Shown here: positions 10,041-21,790 of the stretch, piece after piece
Layout of the letters: the number at the start of each line of letters is the position of its first letter
How positions within the stretch are numbered: the first letter of the stretch is position 1
NCBI GenBank assembly: GCA_037974665.1
Contig: CM075764.1
Span: 83,351,825 to 83,415,824 of the forward strand
DNA length: 64,000 bases
Reading direction: 5' to 3'
Source: Ehretia macrophylla
Taxonomy: Eukaryota; Streptophyta; Magnoliopsida; Boraginales; Ehretiaceae
Notes under the pieces: model-generated
What the model saw: only the letters and a program-made list of their open reading frames with translations
What the model was told of the DNA's origin: nothing
The model's database searches: none
Translations under genes and position numbers: made by a program

Positions 10041-13000
10041 TATCACGCCCCGACCCAACCCCGCCTAGAAGTAAGTCTGGAAGCGATGAAATTTTCACAT
10101 TATAACGCCTGTAATATGCCACTTATGTCAAATGAACCTGTACAATAATTCAATTAACAAGCAATAAGGATTACAAAACAAACAACCTGGACATTTTATA
10201 GATAATTAAGTTTACATAAACCACCTGGAAGACCTATTTTAAACATGAACATAATAAGTACATTGTCCCAAAATAGGCTAACATAAGTCTAACAACGTAA
10301 ACATAGCCAAAGTGAACTTATAGCTTACAAATAAAGTAATCTATACTTCCACAATGGACAACATATTACGTGATTCAAAAGAATTCCCCATTTACATCAC
10401 AATCTACATAAACTTCACAAACAATATACACATCAACCTGATCAAGTCAAGCATAAGGTTCACTTTCTTTTTGTAACATCTTGACCCTTCACGAAATCGG
10501 GACCCCAATCGAAAACCCCAAGGCACGAAAAAATAAGAGGAAACGGACGGAGTCTCTCCTGTATTTAGGCCTAACCAAGTCCGGCACTCAGAAGAATTCA
10601 ACCACAAGTAATAGTCACAGCATATACAAGCTTCTATTCTAGTCCATATGGTAGTTCTAGCTCCTTATCTATCAATATACATATATCATACCCATATATG
10701 TAATAACAACAATATCAACTTAAAATGCACAAATTGAATGAACCCTCACTCTCGAAGCTTGTTTATGCAAGATTATAGCTTGAATTGCTTGCAATCCACT
10801 TGAATAAACCCAAATGTCAAGCCCTAGGTGAATAGTTTTCTTCCCCTATTTCTCCCTTTTTGGCCGATTTGGCTTCCCTTTTTTTATTTTTTTTGGATAT
10901 TTCTTACATATATAAGCTAATGGTTGTTAAAATGTAGGCTTGGGCTTTGTTTGGGCTTGGGTTGGGCTTAAGAAAAACTAATTAAATGAGCATAGTTAGT
11001 CCATTACAAAGCTAAACATCAAATGGCCCAAAATGCATTCTAGAGTTTACTGTTCATACGATACATGAAATATTTTATATCTCACACCCTCGATATGGTA
11101 TGCACAAAATTTCAATTTTCTCATGCCTCATAAATGTCAAGTATCATAGGAAAAATGCAAATCAGATAAACAAAACAGTTGAAAATTTAGTAAATAGTAA
11201 CCATCCTTACAATACAATAAACATCATATAAATCACACCCCAGAAGTGTAATGCATGCAAATTTTAATGTACGTAGTCATAGAATAATTCAAGTAAGTTA
11301 GCTGTATGAGTAGAAAATTTTAATAAAATAGTTAAAAATTGTCTCTTGCTCGGAGTTCATTTTTGTAAAATAATAAAAACTACCCTTTGAATACAAAAAA
11401 ATAAATTCAAATAATACACATAAATAAAATAGTATGATATTCATTTTATATAAGTTAAATTTAAGTATAGTTTGCATATTTAATGTAGAGTAGCAATTTA
11501 AACAATTAAAGGCACATAAATGGCACTAAATGGTAAACGTGCATGAATGCAGGTCTGGGGTCTCACACTTTATCCTTGTGGCATGATCTCGGCCCCACTT
11601 GAAATTTTTATAAAACGGGGTGAGCTGCACTAGCTCAGTGAGGGGGCAGCTCAGGAAGGTTTTGGAAAAGCATTTATTTGGAAATTCTTTTGAAAACATG
11701 CATTTGAAACCATATGAAATCAACTTGCATCTAAAACGATGAACAATATTAAGCATATAAAAACAAATCATTCAAGAAAACAACATATTAAAACCATGCA
11801 TTCAAATCAATGTATAAACACTAAGCATTTAACTAAATTAACGCAAGTAAACATTTAAACAAACATTCATATGAACAATATACAAACACTAAGCATTTAA
11901 ACACAATTAATTCAAGAAAGCATTACACTATATGGCCAATGCATTCTAAACAACATATAAGCATTGAGTACCCAAATATAATTGGCCCAAGAACACAAAA
12001 GATTTAACTTATAATTCAATTGAAACATGCATTTAAACCGCTTACAAACAATAAGCATTTAACCACGATTAACACAAGTAACCACGTTAGCTATATGACC
12101 ATTCAAGAAAGGATACGCTGACATTTGTTGATGCCGTCACTTAAACCACCATCACGAACTCTACCACTTATCACTGCCACATTCAGGTGTTGTACACTGA
12201 CACATTCAGGTAATGAACACCGTAACATTCAGGTGATATACACTAGCACATTCAGGTGATGTACACTGTAACATTCAAATAATTATTCAATAACACATTT
12301 AATAGGTGACAAAGTAGGCCACCATACTAATTGCAAACACATTAAACACTTAATCATTTTCATTGGTACTTGGCATTGCACATAAACACTTCCATAAACC
12401 ATCTTCAATCAATAGGATTACATAATTCAACAACATTTAGCAAATAACATTTAACTAACATAATATCCAACTTATAATTCAATACAAGTGCTCCATACTA
12501 GCATTTAACCAACAATTAACCAACTTATATTGCTATTCAAATGCACAATCTTAGCATAACCAATATACTAGCCAACTATAATGCAATACAAGTGTAAAAC
12601 ATTAGCAAAACCATGCATAGAACAAGGTTAATAAGCAAAATATAAAAATTGCACCTTTGCTGGAATTTTCGGAAAAACCCAAAAAATAACACCAAACTCC
12701 ACCAAAATTGCACCCAATTCATGAAATTATGCTATGAACTTCATATCTAAGCTAGAAACAAAGATTTAACTTCATAGCTAGTCATAATTTCAAGCTACAT
12801 CACATTAAAGCTAGTTTATAACAAGTGGTGTTTCATTCAAGCTTTAATGCACACATATATTACTCACATATCACTTCCTTTCAAGATACTCTTGCACAAT
12901 TAACAAATATATAACACAAATACATGGATTCATAACCAAGAGCAAACTTTAACTTTTAGATTTGAAAAACCCCTTACCTATATTGAAGATTAATGCAAGA

Positions 13001-13463
13001 AATAGCAAGGAAATGACAAGACCTGAGCAAGGATTGAGCAAAGATAGAGCAAACTTGAGCAATTTTCCTTCTTCATCTTCAAACCCTAAGATTTTCTCAT
13101 TTTCCCCTCTTTCTCAACCTTGGCCAATTTTCTCTTCTTTTTTTCTAGCTTTTGTTTTGTTTTATTATATGTAATGGTCAAGGCTAAGTCAATGGTTGGT
13201 ATATGAAATATCTTCAAGGGTAAAAGACCACTTATGCAAGCACTTTTATTATAATGACATGTATGTCCTATTAGTCCAAATATCTCAAATGTTGAGCTTG
13301 TCCTAGTTTGCTAAATTAAATGAAATATCACTTAAATTCTAAATACATGCAATCTAAATTCACATATGATCTACCAACAATAAATAAGTCACTTAATTGC
13401 ACGTATTACTTTCAAATAGTAATTAAAGTAAGTAAATGCACATAAATTCACACTTGGGTCTCA
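10041..13463 (-). repeat. 3' LTR of the gypsy element, about 3.42 kb
   Basis: Left edge (TGAGACCC on the minus strand) follows the polypurine tract at 13464. Right edge is TGATA at 10045-10041, a one-base variant of the usual TGACA. No coding region is supported inside. It includes a 23-bp tandem repeat at 12179-12292 and a GC-richer block near 11540-11660. The small frames at 10404-10607, 11526-11771 and 12962-13174 lie inside this LTR and are not genes. Confidence 0.6.
12179..12292 (+). repeat. 23-bp minisatellite inside the gypsy LTR
   Basis: Four consecutive 23-bp units starting ACATTCAGGT (12179, 12202, 12225, 12248) are followed by a degenerate fifth at 12271. Units differ at a few positions, for example ...GTTGTACACTGAC and ...GATGTACACTGTA. 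Confidence 0.85.
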
Positions 13464-13639
13464 TATCTTCCCCTCCTTAGGATAATTTCATCCTCGAAAT
13501 TCTTATTTCCTTATTGGAATAACCCCTGTTTCTCAATAGCATAGACTCGGGCCTGTACACGCTGCGTGGGAGCACTACCTGTAGATTTACTCTGGGTGCC
13601 TCTACCTGAAGTCCGCTCTCGAATATTCTACCATTTCGG

Positions 13640-14472
13640 ACAGTCCTTCACCCTATGCTAATCACTACCACAACTAGTACACTTCCTAGATTTTTTCCAA
13701 CAAGTAGCCTTAGAATGGCCCTTACACTTACAGAAGGCACAATATTGAACTTGATCAGCAGCACTATTCCCAGAAGAACCTTGAGCCAAGGAAGTAACTG
13801 AATTACCCTGTTGAGACCTCACAATAGTCGGCCTATTCTGAACTGACTCTGCTCCTGCTGACTTTGAGACTGGAAGGATTCCTGCTGGTCCTCTGACTGA
13901 AAAGGCCTCTTGCTCGGCTGACTCGATTTTGCCCTCACCTTACTCTTTCTTTTCTCAACTCTAGTTGCAGCATTGAAGGCCTCACTATAAGTAGCAAACT
14001 GAAAATGAGCCAAGCTTTCTTGAATTGCTGGCCTCAAATCCTGGATAAACCTCTGAACCCCCTTTCCAGGGGATTGAACTATCTCAGGTACATAATGCAA
14101 CATTTTATTAAATCAAGTCTTGTACTGTGCAACAGACATATTGCCTTGCTTGAAGGACTTGAATTCCTCCTTTCGTCTCTCCTAAGCAATTTTTAGAATG
14201 TAGTTATCCTTGAACGCTTTGACAAAGTTAACCCACAAGTACGGGGTATGCTGGTGTTCCCATTGCAATTTCACGATCCTCCACCATTGCCTTGCATCTT
14301 CATCAAGCAAGAACACAACGAGGGTAATCTTTTTATCATCCATATACTCAAGTGCATCATAAATGTTCTCATCTCTTTCCAGCCATGCCTTTGCCTTTTC
14401 ATCATCCGGTACCCCCTGAAATCTTGGTTGCCTATACTTTAGAAACCGTTCTACCAAGCTGGCAGCACGTCA
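13640..14472 (-). pseudogene. gypsy gag with zinc knuckle
   Basis: Minus-strand frame from about 14469 reads LVERFLKYRQPRFQG, then KAKAWLERDENIYDALEYM, VVFLLDEDARQWW and WVNFVKAFKDNYI, the Retrotrans_gag fold of chromoviruses. After a stop near 14181 and another at 14105 it continues with YVPEIVQSPGKGVQRFIQDL and a Gln/Ser-rich linker. Near 13741-13700 is CAFCKCKGHSKATC, a C-x2-C-x4-H-x4-C knuckle. Three or more stops make it a dead gag. Protease, RT and integrase do not follow. Confidence 0.75.
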
Positions 14473-14479
14473 TATGCTA

Positions 14480-15190
14480 CCACACCGCCATATCATTCCA
14501 CTCGCCCCTCACCAGCACCATCAATAATCCCAGGGCCATCTCCCACCAGGTTATACCATTACCTCACCATCTCAGCCTATGGATTTTAACACCTTAGCTC
14601 AGATGTTTTACAATTTGCAAAATGGCATGAATCAATTCATGAAAACACAAAGCGTAGCCCAAAATAACCAATCCAAACACAACCCCATACACATGTCCCA
14701 CCAAATACTACACCGCAGGCAGTACATCAACCTGTTCCATTTTGGAAGTCAATTAATAGAAGAGAACAAAAAGTCCATTCTTTAGCTTTCAAGCGTTACA
14801 TATACCATTCCAACTAATGCCTGAATAAGCTGTTCATATAAGCAAAATCAATGTCACGTAATCTATTTGAAACCGTGAGAGATTTATAACTTAGAGTTCC
14901 ATTTTTTCTCTAGATGCATTTCGGAAGTTAATAGAAGAGAAGCAAATATGTGGTCGCAGCCCAGATGACATTACAACACTTGAAAGAGCGGGATCAGTTG
15001 TTAAATGCTCAAAATGAAATGTTGAAGGTGTTAATCATATTCGACGTGTCAAACTGAGATCCCTTCGATAACCTTCGATAACCTTTTCTGCAGCTGGATA
15101 AAAACAAAATTACAGAGGAGGATTGCCGAACTAGATGATATGATGAAAAAGTTATTCCATCTCGAAATTAACAAACAATTGACTTATGCA
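14480..15190 (+). other. Unidentified plus-strand coding-like fragments
   Basis: Between the gypsy gag and the MATH locus the plus strand holds short coding-like pieces in different frames: MDFNTLAQMFYNLQNGMNQF (from 14579), QMTLQHLKERDQLLNAQNEM (near 14965-15025) and RRIAELDDMMKKLFHLEI (near 15118-15170). The last two look like coiled-coil heptads. No family is recognised and stops separate them. They could be remnants of a captured or inverted host gene. Confidence 0.25.
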
Positions 15191-15228
15191 GGGGAAATAG
15201 TAGTGAACTTAGCCAGAGAGTCAGTCAC

Positions 15229-17180
15229 TCTGGAAAGCAGCTTTTACAAGTTGATGATTTACTTTCTCGCCCTCGTCGACTTGATCCACTATACGCAAGG
15301 TAAACTCTGCATAAATTCGAGTTTGTGGAGGAAGGCCTGTGGGATCAACCAAAGCCAGATACAAAGCTATTGAGTTGCCTGCTCTCCTGCGATGTCCTTT
15401 AGGATATATCTCTATCTTCCTGCAACAATAATCAATAACAAGTGCTTTCTTTCAATGTTGTCATTAACTATAAGCAGTTTTTGAAGGACTGAAGAAGATA
15501 TTGTGACAAACATGTTAGCCATTGCTTTACCATTTTTGGTCTCCAACAATGAATGTCGTGGATTCTTGGAGTCCAACTAATTTGGAGAAATTGTCTATCT
15601 TCCAAGTATGCTTATAGCTAATAGGGTCCTTCATCATTGATAAGTGCTCTCCTTTCCCGGTAACATGATCTTGGCAGACATATATCTCAACTCCAAACAC
15701 ACAAGTATCGTTGACTAAATATCCATTTGAAGGATTCTTAAAATCCTCTAGAGAAACTAACTGATCAATACCCCACTCATGTTTCACCGGACAAATTCCA
15801 TGTGGAAGACAAGTGCCTACATAATTAATTAATAAAACTTCAGAAAACAAATAAATATGGATGACAAATGACTATGCAAGTGAGTAACATGTGAATTCGT
15901 AAGTTTAAATCGAAATTGTTGCAACATCCTATATCATATTGCTTTTGTAAAAAAATATTGTTTAGTTTATAATGACTTAAATTCTCTACTATTATTAATA
16001 CAAGTTTAAGCATTTTGCCTAATTGATTAGATTCGGTAGTAGTACTAAAGGAGGGTATCCAGCGAACCTGTGGGTTCTCCACAGCCAAATGTCGTGGATC
16101 GGATTATGCTTCCGTTCTGCCTGGCATAGCATAATGATAAGGTAATGCAAGAGAAAGTCAGAGTAATGACCAGACCTTAAATGACTAAATAATTGTAATT
16201 ATTCTAATCAAGCAGAAAAAAACAAAAAGTTGCATGAACCTCCCATCTAGCTGGATGTAGAGAGTTTTTATCTACTACCATCATCAAGTATAAAGAGATG
16301 TGGTCATCGATCTTTTTTGCTTTTGTTTCCATTTGGGTGAAGAATTAATTAATTTACTGCATACAAAATATAACCCACATCATGGAAATAAAGCAAGGAC
16401 GAGATTTAATTGATGCAAGAGAATGAAGCTACAAATTAGTAGTATACCACATGTAGCCTCCAGTTTCGAATTCTCCTGATTTGTAGCTCTCTATATTATT
16501 CTTTGCCAGCAATGAAAATGATTCAATTTTAAAAACGTAGTGACTTAGTCGTTTATATGAAATTAATTTTGAAATCCCTGTTAACATTATTAAAAAAAAA
16601 AACATATAAAGAGTATAATTGAAAGAAAATTGTATAATGGACAAAAGTAGAGATGGCAAAGACTACAATAGTTAATGTTCCACTTGAAGGACTATGAATG
16701 CTATAGTCTTAAACTATATGATCTCAATAATTGTTTCTAAATAAATACTAGTTGGTGATTAAAATGTTATTTTATGTTGGTCCACAAGAAATACATAGGG
16801 AATTAGCGGAAGAAAGTGATTATGATAAGTATCCATATATTTCCAACAATTTAAGTTGTTAAAGAATTTGTATTTAATTAGTTTAATATATTTAATATAT
16901 TTCCTCACGTGCACTAAGAACGTGATAACTAAAATGATAATGATGAGACTTGTATTTATATATAACGAGTTGAGACGAAATAGGATTGTGGACAAATCTT
17001 TTCTTTGCTAAAGATTGTCAGACAAATCGCCTACCTGTGATGCAGTATTTCTAAACTACATCTAGAAAGGCTTGACATGCAAGGGCTCATAATCATGCAG
17101 AAGAAGAACGCAAATGAATAGAAATACATAGTGATAGAGAAGCTTGTACCATCATGGTCACCAGAGGTAATATCGGCCAT
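15229..17180 (-). pseudogene. Two-MATH-domain (TRAF-like) protein gene, decayed
   Basis: Exons readable on the minus strand: 17180-17150 (MADITSGDHD), 16577-16448 (GISK...LSHYVFKIESFSLLAK...SGEFETGGYM), 16356 to about 16176 (HPNGNK, DDHISLYLMM, WEVHATFCFFLLD), 15816-15531 (VKHEWGIDQLVSLEDF, NGYLVNDTCVFG, YKHTWKIDNFSKL) and 15419-15229 (KIEIYPKGHRRRAGNSIALY, FTLRIVDQVDEGEK). Acceptors and donors at these edges are canonical and mostly in phase. The text follows the plant proteins with two tandem MATH domains, which act as protein-protein interaction modules. Lesions: a frameshift at an A-run in exon 3, an in-frame TAG at 16206-16204 and TAA at 16179-16177 where Gln is expected, a missing RRF segment, and no 3' end. 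I call it a pseudogene with good confidence. Family membership is firm; a specific gene name is not. Confidence 0.8.
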
Positions 17181-17354
17181 TGGAATGGACGTGTGCAGAT
17201 ACAAATTTTTTTTTTTTTTTTTTTTTTTTTTGGAGACGCTTGCTTATTCGCTTTACTTGTATTTATATATATATATATATATATATACGAACTATAGAAA
17301 GCTTTAACCTTTTGGTGTCTTCTTTTTTTGAGTCAAAATCATTAAAGTTTTAGG

Positions 17355-17802
17355 AAGGACAAATTGGACAAATAATCCTTATTGTTTATAAATTTTAGAC
17401 AAATAGTCTTTATTGTTTTAAAAGTCACGCGGTTAGTCCTCATTATTTGTAAAAGTCCTACTAATAATCTTCATTGTTTGTAAAAGTCTCACCAATAGTC
17501 TTCATTGTTTTAAAAGTCACTCAGTTATTCCCTATTGTTTGTAAAAGTCTCTCCATTAGTCCTCAATATTTGTAAATGTATTTACAAACATTGGAAACTA
17601 ATAGAAAAATTTTTATAAATAATAAAGACTAATAGAGATATTTTTATAAACAATAGGGATTAATTGAATGACTTGTGAAATAATAAAGACAATTGGTGAA
17701 ACTTTTATAAACAATAAAGACTAATTATATGACTTTTAAAATAATAAAAATTATTTATTAAAAATTTATAAATAATAGAAATTATTTGTAAAATTTGCCC
17801 AT
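17355..17802. repeat. Foldback element (~450 bp) with internal short repeats
   Basis: The two halves are inverted copies: the left arm GACAAATAATCCTTATTG and the inverse of the right arm CAAATAATTTCTATTATTT align through most of their length, meeting near 17580. Each arm also holds several ~40-bp repeats of the form AGTCNTCATTGTTTGTAAAAGTC. No coding sequence. It is a MITE-like or foldback repeat. Confidence 0.7.
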
Positions 17803-18136
17803 TTAAGAACATGCATCACTTATAACTCTAAATTAAGAATATTAAAATTATTCTATCCAGCTACAGCATTTTACGGCAAAGTTTATAAGACAATCAAATC
17901 AGCCACACATAGACACGTGGGTTCCGTAATGTATTAATGAATGTAGTTTGAATATGAAAAAAAATAATAATTGCTGAAGTCCATAGTACCCTTTATAATA
18001 AGATATAAAATGTATTGTATAGAATCACCGAAAATGACGAAAAGGGCAAGTGAATAAAAAACAAAAAATGTGTGAAATGACCTAAATGGGAAATCAATAA
18101 AAACAAAAGAGGTGAGGCCAATGGAAAAGGGATTGG

Positions 18137-18140
<4 letters not shown>

Positions 18141-18177
<37 letters not shown>
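18141..18177. repeat. (TA)n microsatellite
   Basis: A pure TA run of roughly 17 units immediately before the 18182-18794 foldback element. Confidence 0.9.
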
Positions 18178-18180
<3 letters not shown>

Positions 18181-18181
18181 A

Positions 18182-18794
18182 TTTTGGGTAAAAAAAAATA
18201 AAGATAAATATCACTTTATCTTTCTGTGATATATAAAATTATTATGCTAGTTTCTTGTATTTATAAAATTATCACAAACTCTCTTATATTTTTAAAAAAA
18301 TCTCACATTTCTCCCCTCTATGACATTTTTACCCTTTTATAATTTATATATTTTTTTTTTTCTTTTTTCTCTTTATTTTCACCTATTTTTTATTTATACT
18401 AAAAAAATTTTAAAAATCTAAAACAAAAATTCATCTTCTCCCACCCCCCCCCCCCCCCTCTCTCCCTTCACCCCACAACCCCTACCCCTACTCACCACGC
18501 TGCTGCTCCGACAGAGCAGCGACGTCGCCGCTGCTCATCCGAGCAGCAGCAATGAGATGAAAAAAAAAATTAAAGTTTTTTAATTTTTTTAGTATAAATA
18601 AAAAAAATAGATGAAAATAAAGAGAAAAAAGAAAAATATATATACATAAATTATAAAAGAGTAAAAATGTCACAAAGGGGGGTAGTGTGAGGTTTTTCAA
18701 ATAATACATGGGGGTTTGTAATAGTTTTGTGAACATAGGGGATAAGTGATAGTTTCGTATATCATAGGAGGACGGAGTGATATTTACCCAAAAA
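18182..18794. repeat. Foldback element (~610 bp) with GC-rich core
   Basis: Ends are inverted copies: TTTTGGGTAAA at 18182 and TTTACCCAAAA at 18783. Arms pair through the middle (AAAAATTTTAAAAATC..., TAGTATAAAT, GATGAAAATAAAGAG on one side and their complements on the other). The centre carries a C-homopolymer (about 18445-18458) and a GC-rich GCAGCGACGTCGCCGCTGC stem near 18513-18531. Open frames in it are by-products of the arms. Confidence 0.75.
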
Positions 18795-19545
18795 ATAAAT
18801 TAGCCGCTACCTAATATTTAATTAATTTTAATTTTTATAAATTTTAGGAATTTAATTTACTTATTTTTCGTACAAAATTGTACGAATCAAAAATAAATAT
18901 AAGAGAGAAAAGTTAAAACTAAAAACAAAAAATAAATTCGAGTCAATAAAATCAAACATTTCTTCATGCTTGACTTTATATATGAATATGGTTAGGGGCG
19001 GACCCAGGCACCGGGAATCAGTGTAGGCATCCGGTGTCTGGTTAGTAATCAATTTGATTTGTCCTCTCAAAACAGAATCATGAGGAAAAAAAACTCAGAA
19101 GTATAAATTTTTTATGTATATTTATAAAAATATTATTTGTAACATGCGGCCTCCCTATTATATAGCAGCTGCTGAAAAGGAAAAAAAAAATCACATCCCT
19201 TTTATTGCAGCTGCTGAAAGGAAAAGAAAAGAAAAAGGAAAAAAAAAATTGCCACAAACACATCTGCCAAGACCTAAACCCATATTGCCAATATTTTCAA
19301 ATGAGGCCCTTACCAATTAAGGTAGATTAATTCCTAGTGCAAGAATGCAACTGTAAATTAAAATAAATATTTCAGTGTAGTTATCTGCTTACACTCATCT
19401 CCATGTAGCTCTGCCCTTGAATATGGTGCATATTTAATTTTTTTTTTTTTGTTATATACATTAGATTGGCATTATTTCTTAAATAATAAACTTACATCCA
19501 AAAATTTGAGTTATATGTTTCAGACACTAGCGGAGGCACATGCTG

Positions 19546-20030
19546 GTCAGTGGGGGCTGCAGCCCCCACTGATCCATAAAAATCGTTAAAATTTTTATGT
19601 ATTTTTTTTAAAAAAGTTAGATATCTATGTATTTTTAGTTAAAAAAAATTAATTAGCCCTCACTGAATAATAAAAATACTTGTATAGTTCAAAAATTATG
19701 GATTTTAGCCCTCACTGACCCATAAAAATGTTAAAATTTCTATATATTTTTTGAAAAAAAATTAGATATCTATGTATTTTTAATTAAAAAAAATTAATTA
19801 GCCTCCACTAAAAAATAAAAGTACTCGTATAGTTTAGAAATTATAGATTTTAGCCCCCACTAGTCCATAAAAACCTTAAAATTTCTATGTATTTTTTAAA
19901 AAAAAATTAAATATCTATGTATTTTTAGTTAAAAAAATTAATTAACTCCACTGAAAAAAAAATACTCGTATAGTTCAAAAATTATAAATTTTAGCCCCCA
20001 CTGATAATAAATTCTGGCTCCGCCCCTGGT
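19546..20030 (+). repeat. 145-bp tandem repeat headed by a perfect palindrome
   Basis: Units start at AGCCCCCACTG-like boxes at 19561, 19707, 19852 and 19993, so the period is 141-146 bp. Three units are nearly complete and the fourth is cut by CTGGCTCCGCCCCTGG. At 19548-19571 lies a perfect 24-bp palindrome made of CAGTGGGGGCTG and its complement. The start CGGAGGCAC and the end TCCGCCCCTGG are likely related terminal sequences of one mobile repeat. Confidence 0.75.
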
Positions 20031-20425
20031 TTCAGAAATGCTATTTTTTTGTAAAAAGAATTATAATATGTGTAGCTATTTTTGAACTTTTTATGATATA
20101 TTATTTTATTATTATATATCATTTAATAAAAATTATTCGTATAATTTCAACTTGCTAAATTATCTGCTACAGCACCACTGATGAAAATTTTTGGCTTTGT
20201 CCTTGATGAGGCCATGAATTCTTTTCCCGCTCAAATTCCCATAGCCCGCTCAAACATGAGATATAGCAAAAGTCGTTTCACGTACAAAAAATGTCATTTA
20301 CGATTATTTTATCATCTTTCTCAACAAACCACTTACCTTTTTTTTAAAAATCTTTTAGACGTACGACAAATGGGATGGCAATTACGTGTATGACATAATA
20401 ATAAAATTTAAATAAGAATGAGGAA

Positions 20426-21670
20426 CACTACAAGAAAAATTGATGTAGGTGACAGATTTTAACGACGATATTATTTTTCATTCACTATGGAAAGTATTCA
20501 GTTACTAATTAGCGACGGCTAAGCGATGGAACTGCAACGTAAAAATTTATTATTAAATTTTGTCGCTATTCCATCACCTTTTTAGCGACGAATGTTTGAA
20601 GTTCCATTGCTAAATCACCTTCCGTGGCTAATCCGTCATTAAATAGCGACGGATTAGTGATGACATTTAATAAAAAAAACTTCAAAAATAAGCATTAAAA
20701 ATAAGCATTGCATATTATATTTTTTTATTAAACCAAGTTAAAACTATAAACAATTAATTTTGAATGTAATTATAGGTCCAAAACATGAAAATATAAAAGA
20801 TTTGACGTAATGACATACTATTACGTATAATGCAAACTATAAATAGTTATACCTCATTTCATCCGATATTGTCGATTTTTCTTCTGAAAGTGGTTTGGAC
20901 CACAAATTGAATTGAAAAATACTTGTTTATATTGTCAATGGACTTTAAGATGCATTTAGTAAGAAATTATGATTTGTAATGCTTATTTTCTAAAATTAAT
21001 TACTAAATTTCATAGCTATTCCGCTGCCAAATAGTGACGGATTAGCCACGGAACATGTTTTAGCGATGGATTTTCATAGTTCCATCACTATTTAGTAACA
21101 GACTTTTGAAACACTGTCGTTAATCCGTCGCTAAATCATTTTCCGTAGCTAATCTGTCATTATTTTTCTATAGAATAGCTACGTAGGTATTGGAGGGGGG
21201 AAGGGGTGTAAGGTGTAGGGTGGAATAGTGTTGGTAGAGGGGGTGTAAGGTGTGAATTGTGTTGAAGTAAAGGTGTGAGGTGGGGTGGAAAGGTATGGTG
21301 TGAAAATTGTGTCGATCTCTAAATTAGAGACGGACACAATGGTTCCGTCACTAAATTAGTGATGGCTAACTCAAATTGTCTTAAAATTGGAGACGAACCA
21401 TTGTGTCCGTCTCTAATTTAGAGACGAATCTACTAGGCCCGTCTTTAAAATAGAGACAGAATCTTAATTGTCGCTAAATTAGAGACAAACCATTGTGTCC
21501 GTCTCTAAATTAGAGACAGGCTAGGTTCGTCTCTAAAATAGAGACAGAATCTTAAGTTCGTCTCTAATTAGTTTTGGTTAAAAAAATAATGTTAAAGGAA
21601 CAAAATAATTTTTGGTTGAAAAAAATGGAAAAAAATATATATAGTGACGGACCATTCGTTTCGTCTCAAA
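20426..21670 (+). mobile_element. CACTA (En/Spm-type) transposon terminus with subterminal repeats
   Basis: CACTACAAGAAAAAT at 20426 is the classic terminal inverted repeat of plant CACTA transposons. It is followed by dense short repeats in both orientations, first of the TTAGCGACGGA type (20450-21160), then of the TTAGAGACGGACACAATGG type (21310-21560), as expected for the subterminal binding region. The matching CTTGTAGTG end was not found downstream, so the element is truncated, rearranged or non-autonomous. No transposase is seen. Confidence 0.7.
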
Positions 21671-21790
21671 GTCCAATCAAAAGGTGAACCCCACCTATGT
21701 ATTTGTTGTAATGAAACTTAACATTGATATATACCAAGAATTAGTAATAACAATTATGGTTTTTTTGTTTTTTTGTTTTGTTTTTTGTAG

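Larger units (their letters stand above)
10041..14472 (-). mobile_element. Ty3/gypsy chromovirus (Tekay/Del-like), internally deleted
   Basis: Read on the minus strand: a gag with CCHC knuckle (14472-13640), then, with pol missing, a polypurine-type tract AAGGAGGGGAAGA (about 13485-13470) preceded by text typical of the end of chromovirus pol (AATTTCGAGGATGAAATT), then a very long LTR beginning TGAGACCC and ending GGGTCGGGGCGTGATA. LTRs of this length (~3.4 kb) and these ends are typical of Tekay/Del elements. The 5' LTR is absent. The element landed in the gag of copia element B. Confidence 0.65.

Noticed and set aside
15140..15373. Plus-strand 77-codon frame
   Set aside because: Most of it is antisense to the last readable MATH exon (15419-15229).
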